Positions 1 to 11,933 of a stretch of 64,000 nucleotides of DNA are shown one piece after another; positions within the stretch are counted from its first letter, which is position 1; each line of letters begins with the position of its first letter. The stretch spans positions 744,001-808,000 of the forward strand of contig JANFOG010000012.1 of the NCBI GenBank assembly GCA_024336345.1, given 5' to 3'. Origin of the DNA: Mariannaea sp. PMI_226. Taxonomy: Eukaryota > Ascomycota > Sordariomycetes > Hypocreales > Nectriaceae. A model generated the notes under the pieces. The model was given only the letters and a program-made list of their open reading frames with translations. It did no database searches and was not told the DNA's origin. The translations under genes were made by a program, and so were the position numbers.

Positions 1-467
1 AAGGTGTCCCCGGTCTCGACGCCACGGAAACGGCGTCAGATGGGCTGCTTGAGAGGGCGTGTCGGCAGGCAAACGCATGGGACTTTGTGAGTTCGCTTCC
101 AGAAGGGTTGGACACTCCCGTCGGTACCACAAGTGGCAGCCAGCTCTCCGGTGGTCAGCGTCAACGTATCGCCATCGCACGAGCACTGGTTCGCCAGCCG
201 AATGTCATTCTACTCGATGAGGCGACAAGTGCTCTGGACACCGAGTCGGAGAGACTCGTTCAGGCGGCACTAACAGAAGCTGCTTCGAGCGAGGACCGGA
301 TCACCGTCGCGGTCGCGCACCGACTCTCGACCGTTCGGGACGCGGATTGCATCTTTGTATTCCATGCTGGCAGAATCGCGGAGGCAGGCAAGCATAATGA
401 GCTACTTGAGAAGGGGGGCATGTATTCGAAGATGTGCGAGGCGCAGAGGCTAGATGGGGCTGCGTGA
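1..467 (+). CDS. ABC multidrug transporter (ABCB/MDR type), C-terminal nucleotide-binding domain, 5'-truncated by window edge
   Basis: The frame is open from base 3 to a TGA at 465-467, so only about the last 154 residues are in the window. They form the second half of an ABC ATPase domain: the signature LSGGQRQR, a Walker B run ending [12 protein letters not shown] (with the SALD D-loop), and the H-loop histidine in VAHRLSTV. The Walker A and Q-loop lie upstream of the window. The short tail after the NBD ([11 protein letters not shown]) is how fungal ABCB full transporters (Pmd1/leptomycin-resistance-like) normally end, so this is the C-terminal NBD2. By family knowledge it would couple ATP hydrolysis to export of hydrophobic compounds or peptides across the plasma membrane. 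The substrate cannot be told from this fragment. A GTG at 87 is an internal valine, not a start. Confidence 0.92.
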   Translation, partial: GVPGLDATETASDGLLERACRQANAWDFVSSLPEGLDTPVGTTSGSQLSGGQRQRIAIARALVRQPNVILLDEATSALDTESERLVQAALTEAASSEDRITVAVAHRLSTVRDADCIFVFHAGRIAEAGKHNELLEKGGMYSKMCEAQRLDGAA

Positions 468-2604
468 GGTCCCCTCCACGAGCTTGGGACATTGCTGTTG
501 AGGGTTATTGGCGAAGAATATGAAGAGCAGGGATGGATAAACCTTTCTTTCTTAAAATCAACTTTTTATTTAGACTAGATTCATTCGACAGACAAGTTGG
601 ATCTCGTAAGCATCAAATTGGGTAAACATTTGGCGCCCTGGCTGGCCATCCGGCGATAAAACTACAAATTTGTTCTCTATTGAGAAAGGACCAGTCTGGA
701 ATATCACCAGAATGTCGCCAGCACATAAAGGAGACTATTAGAAGCTGCATATCTAAGAACAATTCAACAGTTAGCTTGTTTGCCTCTATTTATAATTTGG
801 CCAACGTAATGTTCATAAAATGTCTCAATTTAATCAATCTTTCAGAGTATTAGAAGTCTCTAACATCCCCGTGCATTTGGAGGATCCCCGGTCGGCCAAA
901 CCCTAGCAAATTCGGTCATGTGTATACGGTAGAATATGCTTACCAACCATTCTCTGACCTCTTGACAAACACAATATGGACGAGTGGATATTCAAACTGG
1001 AAGAACTTACACATAGCTGAGGAGCGGCTAAACCAGAAAATATCTTGTCGCTCAAAGGTTGCATGAGCAATGTTATCGGACGACTTCTTCAGCAAATTTC
1101 GTGAAAAATGGTCAAATCATATTATTCAATTCCAAGTCAATGCTAATGACTCAGCGAGCGCTTTCCTGTACTTCTCAGGTTACTTTCCGCCTCTTACTTG
1201 TCATTATTCTCTCTCCACCATTGCACACGGCCATTCTGGGGTTGCTCGCAAATACAAAGATTACTAGTCGCCCGGAAATGGGCTGAGACTTGTCCCTATA
1301 GGCACAAATCATTTCTGGCATAGAAGTTACTGCGTTTAGGCTGTCAGTCCTTCTTTGAATATCTCGACAGGTTGTTCCTGCGCCTTCTCTGCTGAAGGTC
1401 CTTCTTTTCCAAGACACGAGTCATTTCTGAACCCGTCAGGTTTGCTTGCATTCGCACTGTAACTACTGTCAGATATTGTGAAGAGGTGGCATCAAGAGGT
1501 TAACTATTCACATAATCTCCGCCTCTTTTTGAGTCTCAGTTCCAGAAAGCCAGTTCCATTCTCCATCCGCCTAAAATTCGCTGTCAGACCACTGCTGCAA
1601 GGCAACGCCTAGAGGGGGTACATACTGAATAGAACTTGAGGTGGGATTCAGCCTCCCCATATGAGGCCGGTATTTGATCTTTGCTCATGACCTGAAGATA
1701 AGGGCGGTTTTCTTTCAAGGCGCACTTTGGGGTGATCAACGACAAAGACGCCATGATGGCGTAGGAAGCTCGGGCAGAGACGCAGCGAACAAGAAACAAC
1801 GCAGTCCCCTCTCTCTGTGAAATCACGATATCTGCTTTACTGCAATTTTTTTAGCGTCAGCAAAGTATGCCGGCAGTGGTTGAAGCAACCAATAATAGGA
1901 GGAGGTTTCAATGCAGGTTTTTGTTGAACGACCACTTGGCAAAATTTTGGCCGTCACAAATCATTCCACTGCAGGCTTAGCGTCAGCAGCACAGGAAACA
2001 TGACTCCTCACACGAGATGGATACTGGAATCGGCCGATGTTGGACAGAGTGATAGACTTATTCCTTTGTATGTTGGTTGACAGATACAAGCCTGGTTGTG
2101 TTGTGGTTTATTAGCGATGTAAGACGACTGGCACAAACCAATGCCTGCCCATGGCCAATAACTAAATGCTAACTTTGAAGAAAGTTGTCGCATACAGGCT
2201 ACTACTAGTAGGGCATGGGAACTGCATTAAAGCAATTTTTAGCTTGACTAGGCACCAGACGTTACTGCTTGGTTCGGGGGGTGCTCCGATCATGACGATA
2301 GGAATGTTGAGACATGATCCAAGAGACTGTTGCATAGCACGTACAATCAGGATATCCTGTGCTAGCTACACTGATTCCATAACGCAGTGCATGGCCCAGA
2401 TAAAGGGTCAAGTGGCTTACACGACGATACACAAAAATTTCACAAGTCATGCTAATGTTAGGTGCGGACTATTATGCAGTATAGTCTATGTGATTAAGCT
2501 GATACAATGATTAATAATCATTCATGAGTTGGATTGTGCCGGTTACTGCGGAGCTTGACTACTTAGCTTGAACTATTTGCACCTGACAACAACCAAGAAC
2601 AGCA
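468..2604. other. Gene-free stretch between ABC transporter and tRNA-Glu
   Basis: About 2.1 kb with only short, unrelated open frames on both strands and no recognisable domain. The first few hundred bases are presumably 3' UTR and terminator of the ABC gene. A telobox-like AAACCCTA at about 899-906 has no gene near it. I see no transposase, reverse transcriptase or terminal repeat. Confidence 0.6.
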
Positions 2605-2689
2605 TCCGATGTAGTGTAACGGTTATCATTCCGCGTTTTCATCAGAAACAAGGACCGCGGCGACCGGGGTTCGATTCCCCGCATCGGAG
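2605..2689 (+). tRNA. tRNA-Glu (anticodon TTC) with a 13-nt intron
   Basis: A complete cloverleaf can be folded. The acceptor stem is TCCGATG with CATCGGA plus discriminator G, the D-stem GTG/CAT, the anticodon stem CCGCG/CGCGG, and the T-arm CGGGG-TTCGATT-CCCCG. The anticodon TTC is at 2638-2640, followed by A37 at 2641. An intron at 2642-2654 follows position 37, the canonical eukaryotic site, and C38 resumes at 2655. The mature tRNA would be 72 nt. The internal promoter is visible: A box TAGTGTAACGG near 2612-2622 and B box GGTTCGATTCC near 2668-2678. CCA is not encoded, as expected. A run of seven T's follows as the Pol III terminator. Confidence 0.95.
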
Positions 2690-2692
2690 TTC

Positions 2693-2699
2693 TTTTTTT
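2693..2699 (+). terminator. RNA polymerase III terminator of tRNA-Glu
   Basis: Seven consecutive T's on the coding strand start four bases after the discriminator base of the tRNA. This is the standard Pol III stop signal. Confidence 0.85.
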
Positions 2700-4318
2700 G
2701 AGCTTTTTGGCTCTTCTTTATTGCTCGCAATGCGTTGGAAGACGCAGATCTGAAAATTATTCTGTTGTTGATGAAGTCCCTGGCTGTTCTGGTCATGTTG
2801 TTCGAGTTCCAACGGCAGTTGACGGTGATGATCCGTAAGTATGGATCAACGCACGGCAGTCTGTATCACTCCTTTACTTCCAACTAGCAAGGCGAAAGAA
2901 GATGCAATTTTACGGATAGAATACGATCTTTGGTGAAGAAAAAAGTTTTTAAAAAATATATATCTATGCCATTCCTCATTACCAGGATCAATTCGCTTTG
3001 GGAGATTTGATATTGCTGCGCCCGGCGTTGGCGGATCTTCTTGGAGTCGAGTTGTATCCACACCGGTGCAGCTATTCCTAGACCCGTCTGAATGCACGCG
3101 TGAATAGGTCAGTGGAAGGACAAGAATCGTTTGCTCTAAACCTAGCTGGCACAGAAACTTGGGCAACATCTCAGATGGTTAATATGGTGAGTTATGAGCC
3201 CAATCCAATAAATATTCTTCGGATGCATAAACAAGTGAATCAATGGCGGGTAGACATCTCGCATGTTTCAAGACGTGTTATCGCGGGTATAGCATCTATC
3301 TTCTCCTCCTTTTTTGCGCTTCCTGGGCTTCTAGGAGTAGAGGATCAAATAATAGGCCCAATTAGTTGCTACTGCTAAAAGTAGAAGATCAGCGAGAGAG
3401 TTTTTGGTACCTGGTGAGTCAAGTTCAATTGGCTAGTTGAAGCGGAGGAGAAAAGCGAGGGAAAGCTCAAGCAGAATGAACAAGCACTTCCTGGAGTTCA
3501 TCTCAAATTTAACCATGCATCTTCATCATCCTAGCTTGCTGATCGGCTAGTTGTAAAGAGTAAAGAGATAAGCATATGAGCTAGCAGCATCGTATTAGAA
3601 ACATCATCGCTGATCACCTGCATGTTGTTGATAAGAATCGTTTCTCCAGAGACACAAGATCTGGATGCGAGACATTAATATACAGCTTAGTCTTCCAAGT
3701 CTGAACTTCAGACACTAGAAGTTCGATGACATCCTCGGTCTCAGAGGCGGGGATTTTGGTCACATTCGTAGCCTCAGAGGCTGGAAGCTAGTTGTCATCT
3801 TGCCCGCTCAATTGATCGACTCTGCATGTATCCTCTTCAGAATTGGCATTGAGGAACGGTAAGACGAGAACGTAAGAGAAAAACATGAAAGCAAGTTTAG
3901 GGATCCCTAAAGCTTTTGGGAGAAACTGAGAGAGCAGAAGGTGAGAGGAAAAAAAAGGCAGGTAGAAGGTAAAACGCATGAACAAAACAAAATTTCTTCA
4001 GAAATTAATAGAACCTTTTGGAGGGTGTGCTAACTGCCCGAGGCTGGCAAGCGAGGCTGCGTGTTACCTCCAGATGCCCGTCAGCAATGAGCTCTTTCAA
4101 AGATGATGGCCTTTCGACTTTATTCCTCCTTCATTGGCTTCTCACATAATAATATCATCCAATAAAATCAGTACCAAAAGAAAACAAATAGAACATAATT
4201 GCCCAATAACTATTACAACAACTATCTAATGAACATAAGATGATACATTTGATAGTATTCTATATCCATTACAAAAGCTATCCACATCCCATTTCCAAAT
4301 TCTTTCCATATAGTAAAG

Positions 4319-4399
4319 CCTTTCTTTCCTTCTTTCTCTCTCTCTCTTCTCTTTCTCTCTCTTTCTCCCTCTCCCTCTTTTTTTTTTCTCTCTCTCTCT
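4319..4399 (+). repeat. Polypyrimidine (CT-rich) tract
   Basis: Eighty-one consecutive pyrimidines on the plus strand, mostly CT dinucleotides and T runs, with no purine interruption. Such homopurine-homopyrimidine tracts can form triplex DNA. No gene starts within several kb, so a promoter role is not evident. Confidence 0.9.
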
Positions 4400-4778
4400 A
4401 TTTATCTATCTTACTTCTTATTTCCCTCGTTCACTTTCCCGTATTTCTACAAAGTTAGCAATACACCCAAAATTAGTCAAAAAAGAACAGTTCAATGATT
4501 TTCTTCAACCTGTCGAAGCTAATCTCGATAACCAAGAATTTTATTCAGCTCCTCGAACATTATAGATGATATGGCGTGCCCGCCCGTAGGTTTCGCGATA
4601 AAGCCCATATCCACCATGATGAGGATTCTTCTAAAGGTAACGAAACTGACAGCCGAGCTAGGTGATGGTCTGTTTATTACAAAGGTGCCAATTCCAGGCA
4701 CTGATGGAAACAGAATCGGAGGACCCCATCGCCTGGTGGCCAAGCTCCTGAACGAGTGTAAATAGGGACGCCAACCTC

Positions 4779-4792
4779 GGTTCGATCGAACC
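4779..4792. repeat. Perfect 14-bp palindrome
   Basis: GGTTCGATCGAACC reads the same on both strands. It could be a dyad binding site, but no gene is adjacent and no factor can be named. Confidence 0.75.
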
Positions 4793-7700
4793 ATTCGCTG
4801 ACCGAAAAGCTGTTAGAATGTAGGACAAATGGTGAGGGAAAAAGGAAGAAAGTGAGGGTAGGTTTACGAAAACTCTTCCTTGTTATAGCCAGTCGACTAT
4901 TATAGCTTAGTGAATCCTATAAAATCACCAGCATGAGGCTTTTACTGTGCACCTCTATCAGGAGCTCTGGTAGTCGTTATATGATAGTCTCCTTAACAGA
5001 TAGCCGTTAGGCCGATCGGTATGTCTTAGTTGTGAATAGAGTTATTGATGAAATGGTATCACTCTCAATGCTCATGAAGTTATGTTCTCCCCGCATTCGT
5101 CCCCTTATCTCAGTTTTAATTCCCCCCAGATATTGTGGTGTACCTTATCAGCAGAGATAACCATCACCCCAGCTTTTCTGTGATGCCTCTTATCTATCCC
5201 CACAAACTCGCGTATATCTCCAGGTTTTTAGTTCCTGAAGGCTTGGCTCCCCCCGCATGCAAGAAATTACCTGCGAGATTATCTCGCTTCCCAATTACGA
5301 TGGGGGTCTTCTTGACCTCAAATATCGGCTCTCGTCGACGTCGGTTTTGTGATGCCATCCACAAAAGCAACGCCAAATTTCCACCACGTATCTTAGTTGG
5401 TCGTATGATTAGACAATAGGCATACTTTCGAGACTAAAGAATAATAAAGATGATCCACAATTCAGTAGGTAGAGCCGTAGCAAAAATTAGGGCAGTAATT
5501 TATGCTTCCTAGTGCATTGTGATCGGCTTTCGGTCAAGATGCAGCTTCTCAAAACATAGATGATGGGCGATGCGACTAGTCTAGCAACTGTCGAAACTAA
5601 ACTGAGAAATAGCTCGAGTCTTTTTTTTTGTCGTAAGAAACTATTACATCAACTGCTCAAGAAAGTACACTCTAGCTTAGAGACAATACTTAAAGCGCAG
5701 TAAGGGTACCTGCCATTGGGAGCATCCTTGCCGAGGTCAGGAGCAGGGCATCGCCGGATAATGTCGCAGTTTGAGTGGGCTCTGAGCATATATGTGCCTC
5801 TCTCATCACTTCAACTGCCTAGCATAGCTAGACGTTCTGATAAATACAAGCACTTTCTAAAGGAAAAGTTGGCCAGTAGATCAGATGATGCGTAACAGCT
5901 ATTCCATGAACCAACAGTTGACACGACGTCATCATTTCACCACAAGTAGCCGCATGCTCGCTACGTACACTGTGCCATATGACAGGTCTTCCGAGAAATG
6001 GGTTGTCTTTACGGATACAGAGTATGCAGCAAAACATGTCATAAGCACGGATCTCGCCGCAGTGGTTGCACAATACCCTCATGCAGGGATGAGGACCCCG
6101 TCTGACATTGACCCGCCGTGGTATTAACCATGGAGGTTTTCTCCAACGACACACCGACGCCACCGACGCCAGGTGTTCGTCCGTTTATCGGTCGCTAGTT
6201 TCATTTTCCTGACCGGCGGTGATGGCGGGTTTCCTGGTTCCCGGGAAGAAATTGAGGCATCAAAAGGGAGCTCTCGTTGGCACCCCGGTGAGAAAACAAA
6301 AAAGGCCCTACGGTGCCGCATCCCGAGTCGGCATCGGTTCAGCACTCCGGTCCCACATGAGCAAAGCCGACCCGTGGGGCTAAGAATTTGAACAGGCTCG
6401 GAAGCGGAGGTTGGTAGTTCTGATTAGAACTTCGTACGAAGTACTGTCGCTAGTGAGGAATCATGAATGGGGGCTGTCGATCTCCCTTCAGAAGTGGTTT
6501 TACAACATGTGCATGTGAGGAGAGCTTAAATTCGCATCCGCCTTTGGTGTGATGTCCGCCATGGAAAATATGTCGTGTGATTAGGGCTTTGTTGGTTCAA
6601 ACAAGCAGCTCATATTTTCAGGTGGGGGTATCTCATCTTGACAAACTCCTTACTAGAACGATGCGCAGATCCGGACGGGACGATTAGATTTCTCTCACTC
6701 ATCGAATGTGCTTAATCCTCCCCATACGCCTCTCCCGACAACTGCTCACCGCTGCATTGCCCAAATAGTTTTGATGCCTGGTGATTATACTGTGATGGAG
6801 ACACAATGACCACTCGGCCCGGAAAAGAAAGAAGAGAGGCTCTAGCCACTCCCTGATTGATTGATAATTCATTAATACATAACATGTACTACATTCGTAC
6901 CTACAAGAATGGATTCAATGGTATAATTATATCGTAAAGTGGTCCGCGCAGTTCATCGTGATGCGGCTCAAACGGGATGAACGCGCTGACGGTGTGTGGC
7001 GTCCATTTCATAAATGGACCCCCAACATGCAAGCGTCCGATTTACGTACTAGACACAGCGGACTATTTTTGGAACGTAACTTACCTCAGGGAAACTTACA
7101 GGCTGCCTTACGTACTCGATACCGTTTCCATGTTAATGTACAATTTTTTTTTCCCTCGTCACGCTAGTTACGATACTCGCTACGGCCCGTCTGTTTATGC
7201 AAGCCAGCTCAAACAGCAGAGACAGCACGAAGAATAACGTGCAGAACCTCTGAGCCGTCATTAAGATACTACAACGTATGAAAATTTACCAGATTGTTTT
7301 CTGGAATGGGGATTCGGGAGGCAACCCCAGATTTTGTAGCTATTCGGAAATTCGGTTTGCGTTCGGGGAGAAGATGTATTTTTTTTTTGGTGTTTTTTTG
7401 GTGGGAATTTTGGGGTTTTTTCTTGGTCTGGTCTGGCGATTGCCAGCCACGTTGTGGTTTTGCGGTCAGTGATTGCACCATCAAAGTCGGGTATCCAGCA
7501 GGCGGTTTCGCCCGGCCACAGACGGCGGCGGCGGCAAAATAGAAGGGTCCAGTGTGGCTGCCATAATGGCGTGCGCGGCGCTGGAATCCATACGAAGACG
7601 GCGACAGGGCTGAGTTTGGCCTTGGTCGCACACACAGCGAGATGAGATGGATCGCACCCGTCTCTGTGCTCACGAAATGCCAGGGATCTTCAGGGACGAG

Positions 7701-8662
7701 AGCATTTATGTTACGTATTAGACCGTGTTGCGGCTGCAAGGGTCTATGCATCCTTCGAAAGAGCCGCAGGCCATTGAGGCTCACCCTCAGACCTTGACTC
7801 GGCAGCTCGGGTACTACCGGCGGTTGATGTTACCTGTAGACCAAGGTCGATTGGGGGGTGTGCGTTGATATTCAATAAAAACCTTGGCTACGGAGGAGCA
7901 AATTAAGGTGAACTGGAGGTGAGGTGCCTCGTCTCCACTAATAGAGGGTTCTTTTCTCATTTTGCCGGTCCTGTAAATCTGGGTACTGGCAAAATGAGGC
8001 AAACTTTGCTCTTTACTGACCGGATTCGATTGCGGGATTCGCGGGTTGGAAACGATTCAGGTCGAGGTGGCAAATTTTTGAAAAGTTCTAGAAGTTTTTG
8101 CCCCGGGGAGTTTTTTTTTTGGAACTGAGTTGAGGGGGCTGAGGTTCGGGAACTAGTGGAGCGAAATGATTCATTAAGTTGAAGCTGTCTAGTGCTGCGC
8201 CAACGAAGGATGTCGATGACTAGACATCGAGGTGCCTATCTGTAGGGTAGGCACACGGCCAGATGAATGAATTACATAGTATATGATGGTGCATCAATTT
8301 CTCAGTTGAAATGGGTTATTCAAGTATCCCTGTGAAGTGTTCTGTATTGATTAATACATGTGTATTTGCTAGGTGTAGGATGCTTTAATGATTACTATGG
8401 TAATGGAAACATGTGGTGTTTCGTATTGTCATATGATTCCTGCACATAAAGAGAACCGGAAGTGGAATCTCACATCAACTTACACTGTCTGATGAAAACT
8501 GGAGATCCACGCGCTATGTAACAAATAAACCCTCTAGCAGCACATGGAGATCTCGTTCTCACGGTTGATTTGATCTAACAATCCCCCTAAAAAAAAAAAA
8601 ATTCACATCCCAGGCAACTGTTACCGAGAAGTTCACATCACGACTATCGACTGGCTCGACCG

Positions 8663-8689
8663 CTCTATCGAGACTTGTTGTCGATAGAG
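8663..8689. repeat. Short perfect inverted repeat (9-bp stem, 9-nt loop)
   Basis: CTCTATCGA at 8663-8671 is the reverse complement of TCGATAGAG at 8681-8689. It sits in gene-free DNA just after an A-run. Function unknown. Confidence 0.6.
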
Positions 8690-11600
8690 GGGTGCGTGCG
8701 ACTTAAGATCTCCACACGTATTGGCACAGACACTGCATCTCACCAAAGATCCCGGTATAGGTATCCAGTGAACTCGATCAAAGAGACGTGACCCGCAGAC
8801 CTTCAAACGAACCAGGCAATGCTAGAGTTACAAGTCCATGAAGCGTATAGAAGTGGGACGAAGGGGGTGTAACAGGATATTCATGAGCCAGTTGCTCTCG
8901 AATGCTCTAATTCAACACTATGTATATATGAAAGCATCAAACCACTTGATGATAGAATCTTACTGGACAAACAAGGCACGAGGATGACCTCTTTTTGATG
9001 GACCCGTGGGGAGGCCCCCTAGCTGTTGTGGCCCTACTCTGTGCTACGTCCATCGAACGGGGTGCGGGAGATCGGTACATGGCCCTGCCAAGTACCGCGC
9101 ACCGGGAAGGCTGGCAGGGGGAGCGCGCTCGCTCCTGGAAGGAAAAATTTTCTGGTCCTGTGCTCTTTCCTTGTTTTGCGCATTTCCACCTCAAATTCGC
9201 AATGGAGGCTCCACTCTATCCCAGGGCCCAAGGCATTGGAGGTCAACTGTGATGGGGGGGTCTCGGCGCACGGTTGCTTGCCTGACACACGTTGAACTTG
9301 TGACCGTCCAGACCTCAATACGTACCCTCGCCCTGTCAACATGGAAGGTAATTACCAGATTAAGCAAGTGAGTCAATGCTCGCGACGAGTGGAAGCTTTC
9401 GTGAGTCAAGTGGAGCAGGGGGCCGTGGGACCGGCAGGTAAATATGTATGTAATTATTTCTTGGCTGGCCTGAGCGGAATTGCGGCCCTTTGGGATGAGA
9501 AGATTTTCTGTATTTCACACGATGTCAGATATTCTCCCCCGACTCTTTCACTTTTTGCTCCATCAGGCGGGGCCGGCTCCGGGACGGAAGGATATTTACT
9601 GGCAGACCGTCAAATATCTGGTAAACCGGCAAGTACAATTGCAATGACGGGTTGTAAAATACACACTGGGATAGAAAGCTTTGGAGGGCTTGAATGAGGG
9701 GAGGAAAAAAAGAATGCTGATGTTATGAACCCCCATCTCCGGAGAAACGGAGTTTGTTTGCTCGGCCAGCCAAGAATGGAGGGGACACCCCGATGAGTCG
9801 CTAGGTTGGGGAACAACCTTCAAATGGGGGTTTGGACTGCATGGCATGAGATACCTACAACCCTGCCTTGGTCTGTGGAGACTTGAGTGTGATTTGTGAG
9901 TAATTGGAAAATAATATTAACAGTGTACACAGCACATATTACTATGGCACAGTTTGCAAGTCCACACAGGAAATGCAGTACTGAAAGACATGCAGCATGC
10001 AATTCACAGCACAAGCTTAGTAGTTAACTACGTGGTTGGTTGAGGCTCCTCATTTTTTGTCCCGTGCGGCAATCCACACCTCTTGACATCTTGATCCGCA
10101 TAGCTTGGCGAACCAAAGAGGTGTGAAGGCTCTGGCGAAAGACTGGTCTATGCGGGAGACGTGGATCACCTGGTTGCAGCCCACGTCCGCCTGACTGTCT
10201 ATCAACCTCCTCTCATAATATTCCCCAGGTTTTTCGTTGTTTCCAAACCAAAATACCATGTAAAATAGACCATCAATGAGCATTATACCTATGACAGTGT
10301 CAATTGTGTCTTATTATGCAAATTAATCATCTGTCAATCAGGAAGGGCGTGAATGTGATACATGATCATTGGATGATATTCCCTTTTGTTCAACCTTATT
10401 CAATCAACCCACATGATTGTAAACGTGTAAGTTTCGGCCCCCGGTCCTTGTAACCAGGCTCGTGCTTGCCACCTTAGAAATGCATGCAGCACACAAATGG
10501 AACGATGGTACATATTCACGATGAATGGCAATTGCTACATTGACATCATTAAACTACCAGCGATGTAAATCTCATGGAAAGTTCAGCTATCCTAACTGAG
10601 GCAATGGAATGTATACTTTCTCTCCACTGATTTGTCGGTCATACTCGCATGTTAAATGCAAGTAAAGTCTCTCTCGGCCCGCCAACTTTGACAAGCGTCG
10701 GCCAAGAGGTGGAAAATGGTTCCACTCAGCGAGCCCCCCCCGCAGTGTACAGGAAAGAACTGTGAATGGGATGTTTTTATTTCAATTACAGGCAGAATGC
10801 AGAGCTTTATCCCGTTCTAGTTGCTCCTTGGTTATAGAATTCCCACAGTGAGAAGACTCAAAACCATGTTCTGATGTTTCCTTTTCAGGCATGTTGTCTC
10901 CTTTCTCTCCTGAGCCAGCAGCTTACAACACAGGGATGATTTCACTAACTCCCGTGTGACCGTGAATTGGAACAACTAGTTTGGGTGGTTGGCTGGTGGT
11001 GGTCTCGAGGCACAGTCGGGATCCATAGTTTGCTGATCACTGGAAGCAGCCGTCTGGTATAGCGTCGTCATGAACTGCCAATAGTGGACGAAGACATCAG
11101 GAACATCGTTTTGAAGGTGCGTGGTGGGCTTGGAGGGTTGGATTTGTCCGATGTTGCCTGATGGCACCTTAGCATGTGCTGCCTCCACACCATCAAATAC
11201 GAAATTTGAGAACGATATTATTCAGCGCTGTAAACATTATTCAGCCGTGATGACTGATGCCACACACGCCCTTCGTTCAGGAGTCATATAGCAATGCCCA
11301 AATGGTCAAGCGCTGTCGCAATTTGGCTTGGTTCAGTGGAAATATGTCAGGTTTGTGTGTCAAACGACGAACGGCAAGCACGCTTCCCGCGGCCTCCAAA
11401 GCCCAGCGCCAACGGCGTTAGAAGGTACCCCTGTGTTGGCTCAGACAGGCAATAAGCTTGCATTAATGAGCGGTTGCTTACTTGACGGATTGACATAATG
11501 AGCCTGAATTATGGTGCAAAGAACCGAAATCGCCGACATAGTACAATTATTGTACGCAATCAAGCTGCTTTCATACTGCAATTGCCTGAATTTTGAGTTG

Positions 11601-11764
11601 GTCGTCACTTGTGAATCTGCACCCACCTTAGTATCAACAAAGCCATGCGTCTGCTGTTGCGTATACTGTTGCGTCACCTCCTAACAGAGCTACCTGCTTC
11701 GCACTGCTGCATACTTACCACACTCACTCACTCCGCTCACTCACTCAGAGTCACTGACTCCCGG

Positions 11765-11780
11765 CCGACCTAGGGGTCGG
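11765..11780. repeat. Small hairpin, 6-bp stem with TAGG loop
   Basis: CCGACC and GGTCGG flank TAGG perfectly. It lies about 75 bp left of the larger fold-back at 11853-11933, in the same GC-rich island. Confidence 0.6.
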
Positions 11781-11852
11781 GTTTTGCGGGCCCCGCGATG
11801 CCTTTTGCGGCCCTGCAAGGACCGCCTGAGGATGGGCACATTTCACGTTACT

Positions 11853-11933
11853 CGCCGTGAGTGGTGGATGCCGCCGACAGACCTGTACTATGGGAAGTTT
11901 TGTGCCTGTCGGCGCCTTCCACCACTCACGGCG
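11853..11933. repeat. 81-bp fold-back: two 28-bp inverted arms, 25-nt loop
   Basis: The arm at 11853-11880 matches the reverse complement of 11906-11933 at 26 of 28 positions. Both arms carry the core GTGAGTGGTGGA. The 25-nt spacer is unique sequence. No target-site duplication is visible at the ends. It could be a small fold-back element remnant, a structured transcript or a dyad regulatory site. Confidence 0.8.

Larger units (their letters stand above)
2700..8580. other. Gene-free stretch, left part of the 11-kb gap
   Basis: No convincing protein gene. The longest open frames (for example minus strand 7269-7784, plus strand 5135-5419, both strands around 4519-4794 and 5828-6163) have no recognisable motif, overlap frames of similar length on the other strand, and lack splice-linked partners. 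Visible structure includes an 81-nt pure pyrimidine tract (4319-4399), a perfect 14-bp palindrome (4779-4792) and several poly-T runs. No terminal repeats, target-site duplications or transposase motifs were found by eye. Confidence 0.5.

Noticed and set aside
7261..7784. Minus-strand open frames of 124 and 171 codons
   Set aside because: They overlap each other and several plus-strand frames across poly-T runs; no motif, and composition is driven by homopolymers.
8018..8060. Second tRNA suggested by a B-box-like GGATTCGATTGC
   Set aside because: No A box, acceptor stem or cloverleaf can be built around it.
8320..8880. Possible solo LTR (TGT...ACA-like ends and an A-run after CTAACA)
   Set aside because: No second copy, target-site duplication, primer-binding site or internal domain could be seen. 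End motifs this short occur by chance.
8937..9409. Cluster of five overlapping open frames on both strands
   Set aside because: Simultaneous frames on both strands in a GC-rich patch, with no domain in any of them.
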